Below, piece after piece: positions 16,922 through 26,344 of a stretch of 64,000 bases of DNA (within the stretch, counting starts at the first letter, position 1; each line of letters starts with the position of its first letter). The stretch lies in assembly GCF_030863805.1 (NCBI RefSeq), contig NZ_CP132957.1, forward strand, positions 3,100,001 through 3,164,000, written 5' to 3'. This DNA is from Kineothrix sp. MB12-C1 (GTDB taxonomy: Bacteria > Bacillota > Clostridia > Lachnospirales > Lachnospiraceae). The notes beneath the pieces are model-generated. The model worked only from the letters and a program-made list of their open reading frames with translations. It did not search any database and was not told where the DNA came from. A program made the translations under genes and the position numbers.

Positions 16922-17902
16922 ATGCAGCGTATTAATGAGGATATAAAAGAGGGTCAATTTAAGAATATATATCTTTTGTATGGAGAAGAGTCGTATCTTC
17001 GCAAACAGTATCGGGACAGGCTTAAAAATGCCCTGATGAGTGAGGAAGATACGATGAATTATAATTATTTTGAAGGGAAGGATATTTCTGCGGGATCAGT
17101 AATCGATCTTGCGGAGACGATGCCCTTTTTCGCGGACAGACGCGTTATTATTATTGAAAACAGCGGACTTTTCAAGCATGGAGGCGAGCAGATCGCGGAA
17201 TATTTGAATGAGCCGGCACAGACAGCTTATATCGTTTTTGTAGAGGCAGAAGTGGATAAAAGGAGTAAACTTTTCAAGACAGTTTCCTCCAAGGGAACAG
17301 CGGTGGAGTTCCCGGCACAGACAGAAGCCACACTTCAAAAATGGATTCTCGGCATGATTAAGAAGGAAGATAAGAAGATATCCGAGCCTGCACTTCGCTA
17401 TTTTATGGAGAAAACAGGGACGGATATGGAGAATATCCGTAAAGAGCTGGAGAAATTAATGTGTTACTGCATGGAGAAAGAGGCAGTGACAGAACAGGAT
17501 ATTGAAGATATTTGTACCCATAGAGTGAGCAATCATATCTTCGATATGGTGAATGCTATTGCGGATAAGAAGCAGAGAGAAGCGCTGAATCTGTATTACG
17601 ACTTGCTCGCTTTAAAGGAGCCGCCGATGCGCATTCTCTTCTTAATAGCCAGACAGTATAATATGCTCCTTCAGGTGAAAGAAATGAAGGGAAAGGGTTA
17701 TGATAATAAGAAAATCGGTGGGAAGGCAGGGCTTTTGCCTTTTATTGCCGGGAAATACGTCACACAGTCCGCAAAGTTTCGTCTTTCTGATTTGCGCAGC
17801 GCCCTTGAAGCCTGTGTAGAGGCAGAAGAAGCTGTGAAGACTGGGAAGATAAACGATATGATGAGCGTGGAACTTCTTATTGTGAAGTACAGCGCTTCAT
17901 AA
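16922..17902 (+). CDS. holA: DNA polymerase III subunit delta
   Basis: 326 residues, normal for HolA. It is the wrench of the clamp loader that opens the sliding clamp. Seen: FKNIYLLYGEESYLRKQYRDRL at the N-terminus, DRRVIIIENSGLFK, the AAA-lid region and the C-terminal domain with NIRKELEKLMCY and LLALKEPPMRILFLIARQYN. GAAGGAGAG lies before ATG 16922. Confidence 0.94.
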   Translation: MQRINEDIKEGQFKNIYLLYGEESYLRKQYRDRLKNALMSEEDTMNYNYFEGKDISAGSVIDLAETMPFFADRRVIIIENSGLFKHGGEQIAEYLNEPAQTAYIVFVEAEVDKRSKLFKTVSSKGTAVEFPAQTEATLQKWILGMIKKEDKKISEPALRYFMEKTGTDMENIRKELEKLMCYCMEKEAVTEQDIEDICTHRVSNHIFDMVNAIADKKQREALNLYYDLLALKEPPMRILFLIARQYNMLLQVKEMKGKGYDNKKIGGKAGLLPFIAGKYVTQSAKFRLSDLRSALEACVEAEEAVKTGKINDMMSVELLIVKYSAS

Positions 17903-17913
17903 AAGTTTTTTTA

Positions 17914-17939
17914 TAACGGTGAGGTTACTGAACCGTTAC
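17914..17939 (+). repeat. Solo right-end palindrome of the MITE family
   Basis: TAACGGTGAGGTTACTGA followed by ACCGTTAC: the stem pairs with a compensated A-to-C/T-to-G change relative to other copies, so pairing is kept while sequence varies. Upstream of 17985. Confidence 0.7.
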
Positions 17940-17984
17940 GCTTTGCCAATATTCATTAAACATATGAAAAAGTGAGGAAATAAT

Positions 17985-18578
17985 ATGCAGCATATACCGC
18001 AGGCACATGAAATATATAAGCACTTTAAAGGGAATCATTATCAGATCATTACCATAGCCAAGCATTCGGAGACAGGGGAAATGCTGGTTATCTATCAGGC
18101 GATGTATGGAGATTATGGGGTCTATGCGAGGCCCATGGATATGTTCTTGGAAAAGGTAGATAAGGAGAAGTATCCCCAAGCATCGCAGGAATATCGGTTC
18201 GAGGTAGTTTCTTCGGATGTGAAAGACGGAGAGTGTTTCAAGGCTGTAGATTTGGAAATTGTAGAGAAGAAAGTGGATGAGAGAGATGTTTTCGGACAGG
18301 AGATGAAAGCAAACGATGCCGGCAGCTCACAGGTTGAAGCTAATGAAGAATCGTTGAATATAGACCCTATGGTAATCGAGTTCCTCGATGCGGATAATTA
18401 TGAAGAGCGATTGAATATTTTGACAGGGCTTAGGCATCGCATTACAGATGATATGATCAATGTGATGGCGATTGCTACGGATGTGGAAGTGAAGCCCGGG
18501 CCGGTGGAGGAAAGATATGAGGAGTTGAGAAATTGTCTGCTTACCTTCGAAAGATTTGAGGGAAAACGGTTAAGATAA
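17985..18578 (+). CDS. DUF1653-domain protein
   Basis: 197 residues. The first 70 residues (HEIYKHFKGNHYQIITIAKH, MYGDYGVYARPMDMF) form a DUF1653 domain, a small beta-rich fold of unknown function. The C-terminal part (about 125-197; LDADNYEERLNILTGLRHRI) is a helical domain that follows DUF1653 in many Clostridia. It sits between holA and the sfsA-mutY fusion, which gives no firm clue to function. Confidence 0.75.
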   Translation: MQHIPQAHEIYKHFKGNHYQIITIAKHSETGEMLVIYQAMYGDYGVYARPMDMFLEKVDKEKYPQASQEYRFEVVSSDVKDGECFKAVDLEIVEKKVDERDVFGQEMKANDAGSSQVEANEESLNIDPMVIEFLDADNYEERLNILTGLRHRITDDMINVMAIATDVEVKPGPVEERYEELRNCLLTFERFEGKRLR

Positions 18579-18601
18579 TAATAGAAAGCATGGTTATTTA
18601 T

Positions 18602-20353
18602 ATGAAATATAGGAATATTGTGGAAGGGAGATTTTTATCCCGTCCGAACCGGTTTATCGCTTATGTGGAGATAGAGGGTAAACAAGAGCGGGTCCATGTA
18701 AAGAATACAGGACGATGTAAAGAATTGCTGCGAGAGAATGCGGTAGTTTATTTGGAGAAGAGCGATAAGCAGGAGCGTTCCACTGCGTATGATTTGGTGG
18801 CGGTGAAAAAGGGGGACCGTATGATAAATATGGACTCCTCCGCACCGAATAAAGCGGTGCACGAATGGTTGACAAAGAAGAAGCTGTTTCCGAAATTAGT
18901 AGATATATACCCGGAAAAGACTTATAGAAAATCCCGGTTTGATTTTTATGTGGAGACCGAATCGGAGAAGATTTTTCTGGAAGTGAAGGGTGTAACGCTG
19001 GAGAAGGACAATGCCGTATATTTTCCCGATGCGCCGTCACAGCGCGCATTAAAGCACGTGGAAGAGCTGATGGAAGCGGTGAAAGAAGGATATGAGGCTT
19101 ACATTATATTAGTAGTGCAGATGAAGGCTGTGGAATTTTTTGCTCCGAATAGGGAGACACAGCCTGAATTTGCCGAAGCACTTATAAGGGCGAGAGAGGC
19201 GGGCGTGAAGATTCTTGCCTATGACTGTGAGGTAACGCCGGAGGGAATGGAAATTGTAGATGAAGTGCCGGTAATGCTTTCTAAGATGGATGCCATCGCG
19301 AAGCCTTTGCTCGCATGGTATGACAGAGGAAGGAGAATCCTTCCGTGGAGAGAGAATCCGATACCTTATTATGTCTGGCTTTCGGAGATTATGCTGCAGC
19401 AGACGAGGGTAGAGGCAGTGAAGCCTTATTTTGATCGATTTATTCAGGAAGTGCCGGATGTCGCGAGTTTAGCGGAACTTGAGGAAGATCGGTTGGTGAA
19501 ATTATGGGAAGGACTCGGTTATTATAACCGTGTCCGTAATTTAAAGCGCGCGGCGCAGATGATTATGGAGAAATACGATGGTGTGATGCCGACGGAATAT
19601 GAAGAGTTGGTATCTCTTCCCGGAATTGGCAGCTATACAGCGGGTGCGGTGGCATCGATCGCTTATCAGAAGGCAGTGCCTGCAGTAGATGGGAATGTAC
19701 TTCGCATCCTTTCCAGGCTGCGATTGGACGGGGAGGATATTTTATCCCAGAAGACGAAGAGCCGGGTGGAAAAGGAACTTGCTGCGGTAATCCCCTCCGA
19801 TAGACCGGGCGATTTCAATCAGGCGCTTATGGAACTTGGAGCCATGGTATGTATACCCAATGGAACGCCAAAATGTGAAGAATGTCCATGGGAGTCGCTT
19901 TGTGAGGCTCACTTGCAAGAGAGGACATCGGAATTCCCCAAGAAGAAATCGAAGAAGGAAAGACTCATTGAGGAAAAGACTGTGCTCGTTATCAGGGATG
20001 AGGATAAGGCGGCATTTCAGAGAAGGCCGGATAAAGGGCTTCTTGCAGGGATGTATGGTTTCCCGATGTTGGAAGGATATCGCCACGAGGAAGAGGTGCT
20101 GGAGGCTCTGAAAGCTATGGGATTGAAGGTTCTTCGCATTCAGCCGATTGGAGAGGCGAAGCATATTTTTTCTCATAGGGAATGGCATATGAAAGGATAT
20201 GCGGTACGAGTGGATGAGCTGGAAAGTTCTTCTTCTGCTGCCGGAAAGGCGGGCTGGATATTTATCGATAAAAAGGAAGCGCAGGAAAATTATCCAATTC
20301 CTGCCGCTTATGCTGTTTATGCAAAATATCTGGATATTAAGTTGGGAGTTTAG
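18602..20353 (+). CDS. mutY: SfsA-MutY fusion: nuclease-like domain joined to A/G adenine glycosylase
   Basis: 583 residues from ATG 18602 (ATG 18590 adds four; numbering below uses 18590). Residues 5-230 are an SfsA domain, with a PD-(D/E)xK-like core RFDFYVE...FLEVKGVTL (Asp118, Glu131, Lys133). Residues 235-587 are a complete MutY: LPWRENPIPYYVWLSEIMLQ with catalytic Glu266, HhH LPGIGSYTAG, Asp367 in AVDGNV, a 4Fe-4S site with four Cys spaced C-x8-C-x2-C-x5-C-like (CIPNGTPKCEECPWESLC), and a NUDIX-like C-terminal domain for recognising 8-oxoG. MutY removes adenine opposite 8-oxoguanine. One uninterrupted frame, no internal ribosome site seen at the junction. Confidence 0.92.
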   Translation: MKYRNIVEGRFLSRPNRFIAYVEIEGKQERVHVKNTGRCKELLRENAVVYLEKSDKQERSTAYDLVAVKKGDRMINMDSSAPNKAVHEWLTKKKLFPKLVDIYPEKTYRKSRFDFYVETESEKIFLEVKGVTLEKDNAVYFPDAPSQRALKHVEELMEAVKEGYEAYIILVVQMKAVEFFAPNRETQPEFAEALIRAREAGVKILAYDCEVTPEGMEIVDEVPVMLSKMDAIAKPLLAWYDRGRRILPWRENPIPYYVWLSEIMLQQTRVEAVKPYFDRFIQEVPDVASLAELEEDRLVKLWEGLGYYNRVRNLKRAAQMIMEKYDGVMPTEYEELVSLPGIGSYTAGAVASIAYQKAVPAVDGNVLRILSRLRLDGEDILSQKTKSRVEKELAAVIPSDRPGDFNQALMELGAMVCIPNGTPKCEECPWESLCEAHLQERTSEFPKKKSKKERLIEEKTVLVIRDEDKAAFQRRPDKGLLAGMYGFPMLEGYRHEEEVLEALKAMGLKVLRIQPIGEAKHIFSHREWHMKGYAVRVDELESSSSAAGKAGWIFIDKKEAQENYPIPAAYAVYAKYLDIKLGV

Positions 20354-20364
20354 ATATACTTAAG

Positions 20365-20393
20365 TTGTATTGTCTGTTTTAGCATTGTATAAT
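20365..20393 (+). promoter_or_regulatory. Sigma-A promoter of the glycosyltransferase gene
   Basis: TTGTAT (20365-20370), 17-base spacer, TATAAT (20388-20393), ending 59 bases before the ATG at 20453. Confidence 0.65.
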
Positions 20394-20452
20394 TAAAGTG
20401 TTATTTCGAATAAAATCAATCGGCATGATGACGGTTGGTGCGGAGGAAGAAT

Positions 20453-21478
20453 ATGAAGTTATTAACGATTGCGATCCCCTGCTATAATTCTGAGGGATAC
20501 ATGAGAAAGTGTGTGGAATCACTGTTAACCGGTGGTGAAGATGTGGAGATCATCATTGTAAATGATGGTTCTAAGGATGGAACAGCACAAATTGCGGAGG
20601 AATATGAGAAGAGATACCCATCTATCGTACGTGCGGTACACAAGGAAAACGGCGGCCATGGCTCTGCTGTAAATACGGGTATCGAACATGCTTCCGGCCT
20701 TTTTTTCAAGGTGGTAGACAGCGATGATTGGGTGAAAGAGGATGCTTATCGGGAGATTCTGGATACTCTACGTGAACTTGCCGGAGGTGAAAAGTCGCTG
20801 GATATGCTTATCAGCAACTTTGTTTATGAAAAAGAGGGTGAGAAGAGAAATAAAGTGATGCGTTATCGCCACGCACTCCCGCACAATGAGATGTTTACAT
20901 GGAGCGATATCCGATATTTCCGTAAAGGACAGTATATCCTAATGCATTCGGTCATCTTCAGGACGAAGCTGCTCAAAGACTGTGGACTGAAGCTTCCTGA
21001 ACATACCTTCTATGTGGATAACCTATTTGTGTTCGAGCCTCTTCCCTTTGTGAAGAATATGTTTTATCTGGATGTAAATTTCTATCGTTATTATATAGGT
21101 AGGGATGGACAGTCAGTCAATGAGACGATTATGATATCCAGAATCGACCAACAGATTAAAGTGAATAAGATCATGGTCGATTATATGGCGGAGCATAAAG
21201 CGAAGATTAAAGCGAACCGCAAGATGAAGAATTATATGATTAACTATTTGGAAATTATAACGACTGTTTCTTCCATACTTCTTATCCGGGGCGGCAGCGA
21301 GGAACATCTATCGAAGAAAAAAGAGTTATGGGATTATATTCACCAGAAAGATAAATGGTTGTATCGTAAACTACGATATGGTATTTTAGGAAATTCTATG
21401 CATCTTCCGGGAAAAGGCGGAAGAAAGATATCGGTAGAAGGATACCGCATCTGTCAGCGTTTTTTCAAATTTAATTAG
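20453..21478 (+). CDS. Family-2 glycosyltransferase
   Basis: 341 residues, GT-A fold. Seen: LLTIAIPCYNSEGYMRKCVE at the N-terminus, VNDGSKDGT nucleotide loop, NGGHGSAVNTGIEHASG and the DxD-like VVDSDDWV metal-binding site. Likely adds sugars to a surface polymer or lipid. GGAGGAAGA precedes ATG 20453. No signal or C-terminal membrane segment, so it would act on the cytosolic face. It is monocistronic: promoter before it, bidirectional terminator after it. Confidence 0.9.
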   Translation: MKLLTIAIPCYNSEGYMRKCVESLLTGGEDVEIIIVNDGSKDGTAQIAEEYEKRYPSIVRAVHKENGGHGSAVNTGIEHASGLFFKVVDSDDWVKEDAYREILDTLRELAGGEKSLDMLISNFVYEKEGEKRNKVMRYRHALPHNEMFTWSDIRYFRKGQYILMHSVIFRTKLLKDCGLKLPEHTFYVDNLFVFEPLPFVKNMFYLDVNFYRYYIGRDGQSVNETIMISRIDQQIKVNKIMVDYMAEHKAKIKANRKMKNYMINYLEIITTVSSILLIRGGSEEHLSKKKELWDYIHQKDKWLYRKLRYGILGNSMHLPGKGGRKISVEGYRICQRFFKFN

Positions 21479-21486
21479 AAATCGAA

Positions 21487-21532
21487 ATAAAAACAGCACC
21501 GGACCTAATTGGCCTGAGGTGCTGTCTTTTTT
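21487..21532. terminator. Bidirectional terminator
   Basis: ACAGCACC (from 21493) pairs with GGTGCTGT (to 21525) with T-runs on both strands; separates convergent genes. Confidence 0.85.
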
Positions 21533-22182
21533 CGCGCAAGTGCTCTTTCTTTATAAGCAGTAACAATGTCATATTTATATACGACGCCGTACATGACAGC
21601 GGCGAGAATAAATGCGGTAACCACATCGAACACGGAATGCTGCTTGATAAGCATAGTGGAAAGTATAATCGAAGTACATATAACCAAGGAGCTGCGTACC
21701 ACCCATTTCTTATTGGAAAGATAGGGATTCTTCGCAATGGCAAAGTGTGCGCCCAGGGAGTTATATACATGAATGCTGGGCCACAAATTGGTAGAGGTAT
21801 CCGTGCTATATAGATATGCCGTTAAATGAGTGAAAATATTATCTCTGGGCATAACAGTCGGGCGCAGATGATGGCCGTTAGGAAAGAGCGCGGATATAAT
21901 AAGGAAAATAGTCATACCTGTAAAGTAGAACACACATACTCTGGCGTAATCTTCTTTGTTTTTGAAAAAGAAGAGAAGTACCACGAAGGATGCATATAGG
22001 AACCAGATAAAGTAAGGGATGACAAATAATTCACAAAAAGGAATATAATCATCCAAAGACACATGAATCACCCGATAGTTCTTGGTGATCGTTCGCTCCA
22101 GATATATAAACCATGACATATAAAAAATTCCGTAAAGGAGAAGAGGTATTGCGTGTTTGTATTTTAAATAAAAGTTTTTCAT
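21505..22182 (-). CDS. PAP2-superfamily membrane phosphatase
   Basis: 225 residues, six hydrophobic segments. The later PAP2 motifs are visible: WPSIHVYNS (motif 2, active His) and STMLIKQHSVFDV (motif 3 with His and Asp). The N-terminal HLRPT may stand for motif 1. Such enzymes remove phosphate from phosphatidate or polyprenyl pyrophosphate, or act as lipid phosphotransferases. It follows the lipid-kinase gene on the same strand (37-base gap), so the pair could add and remove phosphate on the same lipid class; this is an inference. Confidence 0.82.
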   Translation of the reverse strand: MKNFYLKYKHAIPLLLYGIFYMSWFIYLERTITKNYRVIHVSLDDYIPFCELFVIPYFIWFLYASFVVLLFFFKNKEDYARVCVFYFTGMTIFLIISALFPNGHHLRPTVMPRDNIFTHLTAYLYSTDTSTNLWPSIHVYNSLGAHFAIAKNPYLSNKKWVVRSSLVICTSIILSTMLIKQHSVFDVVTAFILAAVMYGVVYKYDIVTAYKERALARKKTAPQAN

Positions 22183-22219
22183 AAATGATAACCAGCCTTT
22201 CGTAGAGATAGTCCCTATA

Positions 22220-23197
22220 TTACATCATCATATTAACTTTCTGTGAGGTACAAGTAATGGTAAGGCTATCGGCTTTCGCATATACTTCGCCGTCCGTATG
22301 TACCCATAACGGGGAGGATGTGATAATCCTTGCCTTGGTTGCTCTATAGTGCTTAAGCTGCGGGAAGATATAATGTTTTCCATAATAAGCTGTAGGAAGA
22401 GCGAAGGGAATCAGCCATTTTGGAATATTGCCAATAACACATAAATCGAGCATTCCGTCGGTAGCATCGGCCGTCGGGCAGAATTTAAAACCGCCGCCCT
22501 CATACTTATGAATCATAAAGGAAGTAAATAGGAATCGGTCAAAATGAATCGGTTCCGTGGAATTGTCCAGATAGATATCACAAGGATTATACTGAGCATT
22601 AATCAGTTGTTTTAAAGCGATGCTCAAGTAGATCAGCTTTCCGAGTCCGAATTTATTTAAGGTACTTTTGAAACTGGAGGAAAGCGCATTCTCGCATACG
22701 GCAGCATCGAAACCGATACCGCTGCTTACACAGAAGTGGCGTGTATCTGCGACCGGCTCAGTGGAAAGTGCGGAACGTTCTCCCGGTCCGTTATCGTAGA
22801 TAAGAGTCCCGAAGTCCATAGTGCGAACAATCTTTCCTTCTAAAATAGAAGAAAGAATGGTTTCCGGTTCCTTGGGGAGTTGTAAATCCCTGGCCAGGTC
22901 GTTGCTTGAACCGGTAGGGATATAACCGAGCCATATGCGGTCGAAATCATGTATGCCCTGCAGCGCCTCATTCATCGTACCGTCACCCCCGAGTATAATT
23001 AGCTTAATGGGGGCAGCGTCCGGATCTTCGGCAAGAGGGGCAGTCAGTTTTGACACAACTCGTTCAACATGTCCTGCTTCTTTGGAAAAAACAACTTTGT
23101 ATGGGATATTGTTATCCTCAAATATCCGCTCCAACTTTATCCATATCTGACGTCCGCGTCCGGATTTGGAGGCGGGATTCACAATTACATAGTACAT
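22220..23197 (-). CDS. Diacylglycerol-kinase-family lipid kinase
   Basis: 325 residues, DagK/YegS/sphingosine-kinase fold. Seen: IVNPASKSGRG at the N-terminus, the nucleotide loop LGGDGTMNEALQG, IPTGSSNDLARDL and the C-terminal HTDGEVY motif. Phosphorylates a diacylglycerol-type lipid. Starts ATG 23197 on the minus strand with AAAGGTGAAC upstream. In probable operon with the PAP2 phosphatase. Confidence 0.92.
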   Translation of the reverse strand: MYYVIVNPASKSGRGRQIWIKLERIFEDNNIPYKVVFSKEAGHVERVVSKLTAPLAEDPDAAPIKLIILGGDGTMNEALQGIHDFDRIWLGYIPTGSSNDLARDLQLPKEPETILSSILEGKIVRTMDFGTLIYDNGPGERSALSTEPVADTRHFCVSSGIGFDAAVCENALSSSFKSTLNKFGLGKLIYLSIALKQLINAQYNPCDIYLDNSTEPIHFDRFLFTSFMIHKYEGGGFKFCPTADATDGMLDLCVIGNIPKWLIPFALPTAYYGKHYIFPQLKHYRATKARIITSSPLWVHTDGEVYAKADSLTITCTSQKVNMMM

Positions 23198-23340
23198 AGT
23201 TCACCTTTATCTTATCAATATGTAGCCATATCTTAATCAATCCCCATTTTATCAGTATTTGGTAGGGAAGTAAATAAGACATTACTCATAAAATTCTTAA
23301 TTTTCCTTAAGGTAATTTTCCTTAATAGAATATTCGGTGA

Positions 23341-23370
23341 TTGTAGTTTTCATTCTGAAAAATGTATGAT
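23341..23370 (+). promoter_or_regulatory. Possible glyA promoter
   Basis: TTGTAG (23341-23346), 18-base spacer, TATGAT (23365-23370). If used, the transcript would carry the whole repeat element at 23392-23524 in its leader. The rest of the 361-base gap shows nothing else clear. Confidence 0.4.
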
Positions 23371-23391
23371 ATACTTCAATGTGAACTTTAG

Positions 23392-23524
23392 GTTAACTAT
23401 TCAACAGGTCTGTGCATTTACTGCACTGACCGTAAGAATATGTGGAACAGCAAGTGAAAATCCCATCACCGAAGGTGATTTCAATGGATTTTCTAATGTA
23501 ATAGTGAGGGAACCGAACTATTGC
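23392..23524 (+). mobile_element. MITE-like intergenic element, copy 3 (full length)
   Basis: 133 bp. Starts GTTAACTATTCAACAGG, has GGTCTGTGCA/TGCACTGACC (a compensated pair change relative to GCGCA/TGCGC in other copies), then GTGAAAATCCCATCACC/GGTGATTTCAATGGATTTTC, and ends AATAGTGAGGGAACCGAACTATT. It lies in the leader of glyA, 34 bases before its start codon. Confidence 0.82.
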
Positions 23525-23558
23525 CTTTAGCGTAATAAAGAGGACGGAGGAAGAGGAT

Positions 23559-24797
23559 ATGTATTCATTGGAAGAAGTAAAAAAAGTTGATCCTGAAATC
23601 GCTCAGGCGATTGTGGACGAGCAGAACAGACAGAATACCCATATTGAGCTGATTGCATCGGAGAACTGGGTGAGCGAAGCGGTTATGGCAGCAATGGGAA
23701 GCCCCCTTACCAATAAATATGCGGAAGGATATCCGGGAAAGAGATATTACGGCGGTTGTGATTGTGTGGACGTGGTAGAGAATCTGGCGATCGAAAGAGC
23801 AAAAGAGTTGTTTGGCTGCGACTATGCCAACGTACAGCCTCACTCAGGTGCTCAGGCGAATCTTGCGGTTCAGTTTGCGATCTGTGAGCCGGGAGATACG
23901 ATTATGGGTATGAACCTTGCCCATGGCGGCCACCTGACACACGGAAGCCCGGTAAATATTTCCGGTAAATATTTCAATATTGTTCCGTACGGAGTAAATG
24001 ACGAAGGTTTTATCGATTATGATAAATTAAGAGAAATCGCATTGGAGGCAAAACCTAAGATGATTATAGCAGGTGCTTCCGCTTATGCGAGATCCATCGA
24101 TTTTAAGAAATTCAGAGAAGTAGCGGATGAAGTGGGTGCTGTATTCATGGTAGATATGGCGCATATCGCCGGACTTGTTGCAGCGGGACTGCATCCGGAC
24201 CCTATGCCCTATGCCGATGTAGTAACGACGACCACACATAAGACACTGAGAGGTCCCAGAGGCGGTTTGATTCTTGCGAATCAAGAAGCGGCCGATAAAT
24301 ACAATTTCAACAAAGCGATATTCCCGGGAATCCAGGGCGGACCTTTGATGCATGTGATTGCAGCTAAGGCAGTCTGCTTCAAGGAAGCGCTTACCGAAGA
24401 GTTTAAGATCTATCAGAAAGGTGTTATAGATAATGCACAAGCACTCTGCAAAGGTCTGTTGGACAGAGGAATCCAGATTGTGTCGGGCGGTACGGACAAT
24501 CATTTGATGTTGGTAGATCTTACGAATTTCGATTTGACAGGAAAAGCGGTGGAGAAGTTGCTTGATGAAGCACATATTACTGCCAATAAGAACACAATTC
24601 CCAACGATCCTAAGTCTCCCTTCGTAACAAGCGGTATTAGGCTGGGAACGCCGGCGATAACATCACGCGGTATGAATGCTGACGATATGGATGAGATTGC
24701 AGAAGCGATCGCACTGGTAATTAAGGGTGGTGAGGAGAAGATTCCGGAAGCGAGAACGATTGTTCAGAAGTTGACGGAAAAATATCCTTTAATCTAG
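23559..24797 (+). CDS. glyA: Serine hydroxymethyltransferase
   Basis: 412 residues, normal for GlyA. PLP enzyme that splits serine into glycine and a one-carbon unit on tetrahydrofolate. Seen: [59 protein letters not shown] and [14 protein letters not shown] with PLP Lys228. CGGAGGAAGAG precedes the ATG. Single gene with its own terminator; it feeds the same folate cycle as thyA and folA further on. Confidence 0.98.
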   Translation: MYSLEEVKKVDPEIAQAIVDEQNRQNTHIELIASENWVSEAVMAAMGSPLTNKYAEGYPGKRYYGGCDCVDVVENLAIERAKELFGCDYANVQPHSGAQANLAVQFAICEPGDTIMGMNLAHGGHLTHGSPVNISGKYFNIVPYGVNDEGFIDYDKLREIALEAKPKMIIAGASAYARSIDFKKFREVADEVGAVFMVDMAHIAGLVAAGLHPDPMPYADVVTTTTHKTLRGPRGGLILANQEAADKYNFNKAIFPGIQGGPLMHVIAAKAVCFKEALTEEFKIYQKGVIDNAQALCKGLLDRGIQIVSGGTDNHLMLVDLTNFDLTGKAVEKLLDEAHITANKNTIPNDPKSPFVTSGIRLGTPAITSRGMNADDMDEIAEAIALVIKGGEEKIPEARTIVQKLTEKYPLI

Positions 24798-24855
24798 GAC
24801 TGTTTTAATATGCATATCTTCAACAGCTTTTCATAGAAAAAGGCAAAAACAAAGA

Positions 24856-24890
24856 ACTGCAAAGCAAATTTTCTGCTTTGCGGTTTTTTG
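24856..24890 (+). terminator. glyA terminator
   Basis: ACTGCAAAGCA / TGCTTTGCGGT stem followed by TTTTTTG. Confidence 0.88.
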
Positions 24891-24904
24891 TTGCCTTATT
24901 CGGC

Positions 24905-24932
24905 AAGTGCGCAGATATGCTGAATAGTTACC
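24905..24932 (-). repeat. Left-end fragment of the MITE family, inverted
   Basis: Read on the minus strand: GTAACTATTCAGCATATCTG followed by CGCACTTG, matching the first 28 bases of copy 2. Shows that broken copies also occur, and in the other orientation. Confidence 0.6.
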
Positions 24933-24978
24933 TTATTCGTCACTTCTGTGTGTGCAAGGTTCTTCATGTTTCCATATT

Positions 24979-25296
24979 TTATTTTTTGTTATTGATTTCA
25001 TCTATAATCCCGGTGATATGCTCCAGCGCCTTATCACTCAACATTTTCGCCCGTTCCATGAGTTCGTTTAATCGTCCTGGGTAACGGTTATCCATCTCAA
25101 AAAACTCTTGTGGCGTTACCTTCAGATATTCACATATGTAAAAAAACGCTTTCATGGATGGAAAGGACTTTTTGTTTTCAATGTTGTTAATATAATTATC
25201 GGCCTGTCCCAGTGATAAAGACATATCACGTGCTGACACGCCCTTTTGTGTGCGTAGCTGTGCCAATCTTTCCGGGACAAAATCTTCGTACATCAT
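24979..25296 (-). CDS. XRE-family transcriptional regulator
   Basis: 105 residues from ATG 25296, with AAGGGGGT 7 bases upstream. A helix-turn-helix domain covers about 8-65 (RLAQLRTQKGVSARDMSLSLG, YINNIENKKSFPSM), followed by a helical tail. Transcribed away from the LytTR response-regulator gene, so the 293-base region between them holds both control regions. May regulate that system or itself. In the intergenic region an inverted repeat AAAACTA...TAGTTTT (25385-25415) could be an operator. Confidence 0.85.
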   Translation of the reverse strand: MMYEDFVPERLAQLRTQKGVSARDMSLSLGQADNYINNIENKKSFPSMKAFFYICEYLKVTPQEFFEMDNRYPGRLNELMERAKMLSDKALEHITGIIDEINNKK

Positions 25297-25442
25297 ACAA
25301 ATACCCCCTTTATAATAGATTTTACATCGTATATGATTTATATCACGAATTATAAGAAGGTAATTGTATTGCCGCAATAGTTAAAAACTACTATTATTAA
25401 GAAAATGATAGTTTTGGAAGTGTTTTTTGTTTCTGCACCAAA

Positions 25443-25461
25443 ATTTACATAATTTACATCA
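25443..25461 (+). promoter_or_regulatory. Tandem TTTACAT repeats upstream of the LytTR regulator gene
   Basis: TTTACATAA (25443) and TTTACATCA (25453) are two near-identical 9-mers ten bases apart, one helical turn. They resemble the half-sites of the LytTR-type repeat at 27800-27829, so they may be a self-regulation site. Weak on its own. Confidence 0.35.
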
Positions 25462-25589
25462 TGGATAAGAATCAATGTGGTCCTTTTTTTATACTGGAAG
25501 ATAGGAAGCTGTAGCGCATGGATACGAGGAAGAAATCATAAAAACAGAGCGTTTCATTCTCTTCCAGGCGGCGGAGGAGGTAACGATAT

Positions 25590-26330
25590 ATGCTGCAAGT
25601 TGTTTTGTGTGATGATAATCCGATGGACATAAAAGCATGTGCTGGGAAGATCAGGGCATGTGCTAAGAAAAATCAAATGGAAATTCAATTGTCCTGTTTT
25701 ACCAGCGCAGAGGCGCTTCTTTGTGAAATATGCGAATTCAAGCGACATGTGGACATCCTGTATCTGGATATTATCATGGATAAAACCAACGGAATGGAGG
25801 CAGCCCAGGCTTTGCGGGACTCCGGGTCTTATGCTCAAATTGTTTTTTTAACGAATTGTCCGGATTATATGGCGCAAGCATTCGATGTACATGCTGTCCA
25901 ATACCTGCTCAAAGGGAGAATAACGGATTCGCAATTTGAACAGGTATTTCTCCGGGCAGTGAAGCAGGTCAATCGACAAAAGGAGGAACTTTTTATATGC
26001 GAATTCAATAGTGTAATGACAAGCATACCTTTCCGGTGCATTACATTCTTTGAAGTAATGAACCGGGAAATTCTGCTTCATCATATGGAGAGCAAAGATC
26101 CCATTCGCTTTTACGGTATTATGGGGCAGTTGGAGGCTGATTTAGCATCCAAAGACTTTCTTCGAATTCATCGCTCTTACCTTGTTCACCTTCCTTATAT
26201 TGCAAAGTTTGGAAAACGAATGCTTGTGCTGAAAAATAAAACAGAGCTGCCAATAGGCGGTATATACATGGACAAGGTAAAAAGAGCCTTTTCAGACTAT
26301 ATATCCCGCAACTATATTTATTATCCATAA
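25590..26330 (+). CDS. LytTR-family response regulator (AgrA-like)
   Basis: 246 residues. Receiver domain (1-125) with acidic pocket DDN at 8-10, phospho-acceptor Asp60 in ILYLDIIMDKTNG and Lys108. LytTR DNA-binding domain (about 140-245) with FLRIHRSYLVHLPYI, the conserved beta-rich recognition part. AGGAGGT lies before the ATG. It is followed at 14 bases by a GHKL sensor kinase, the standard AgrA/AgrC arrangement, but no AgrB/AgrD-type peptide processing genes are seen in the window. Confidence 0.93.
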   Translation: MLQVVLCDDNPMDIKACAGKIRACAKKNQMEIQLSCFTSAEALLCEICEFKRHVDILYLDIIMDKTNGMEAAQALRDSGSYAQIVFLTNCPDYMAQAFDVHAVQYLLKGRITDSQFEQVFLRAVKQVNRQKEELFICEFNSVMTSIPFRCITFFEVMNREILLHHMESKDPIRFYGIMGQLEADLASKDFLRIHRSYLVHLPYIAKFGKRMLVLKNKTELPIGGIYMDKVKRAFSDYISRNYIYYP

Positions 26331-26344
26331 GGAGGCATCGTTAT

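Noticed and set aside
23198-23558. Glycine or other riboswitch in the glyA leader
   Set aside because: The leader is filled by a repeat-family element also found before unrelated genes; no glycine-aptamer pattern is visible.
24979-25296. Toxin-antitoxin module around the XRE gene
   Set aside because: No toxin-like partner gene lies next to it.
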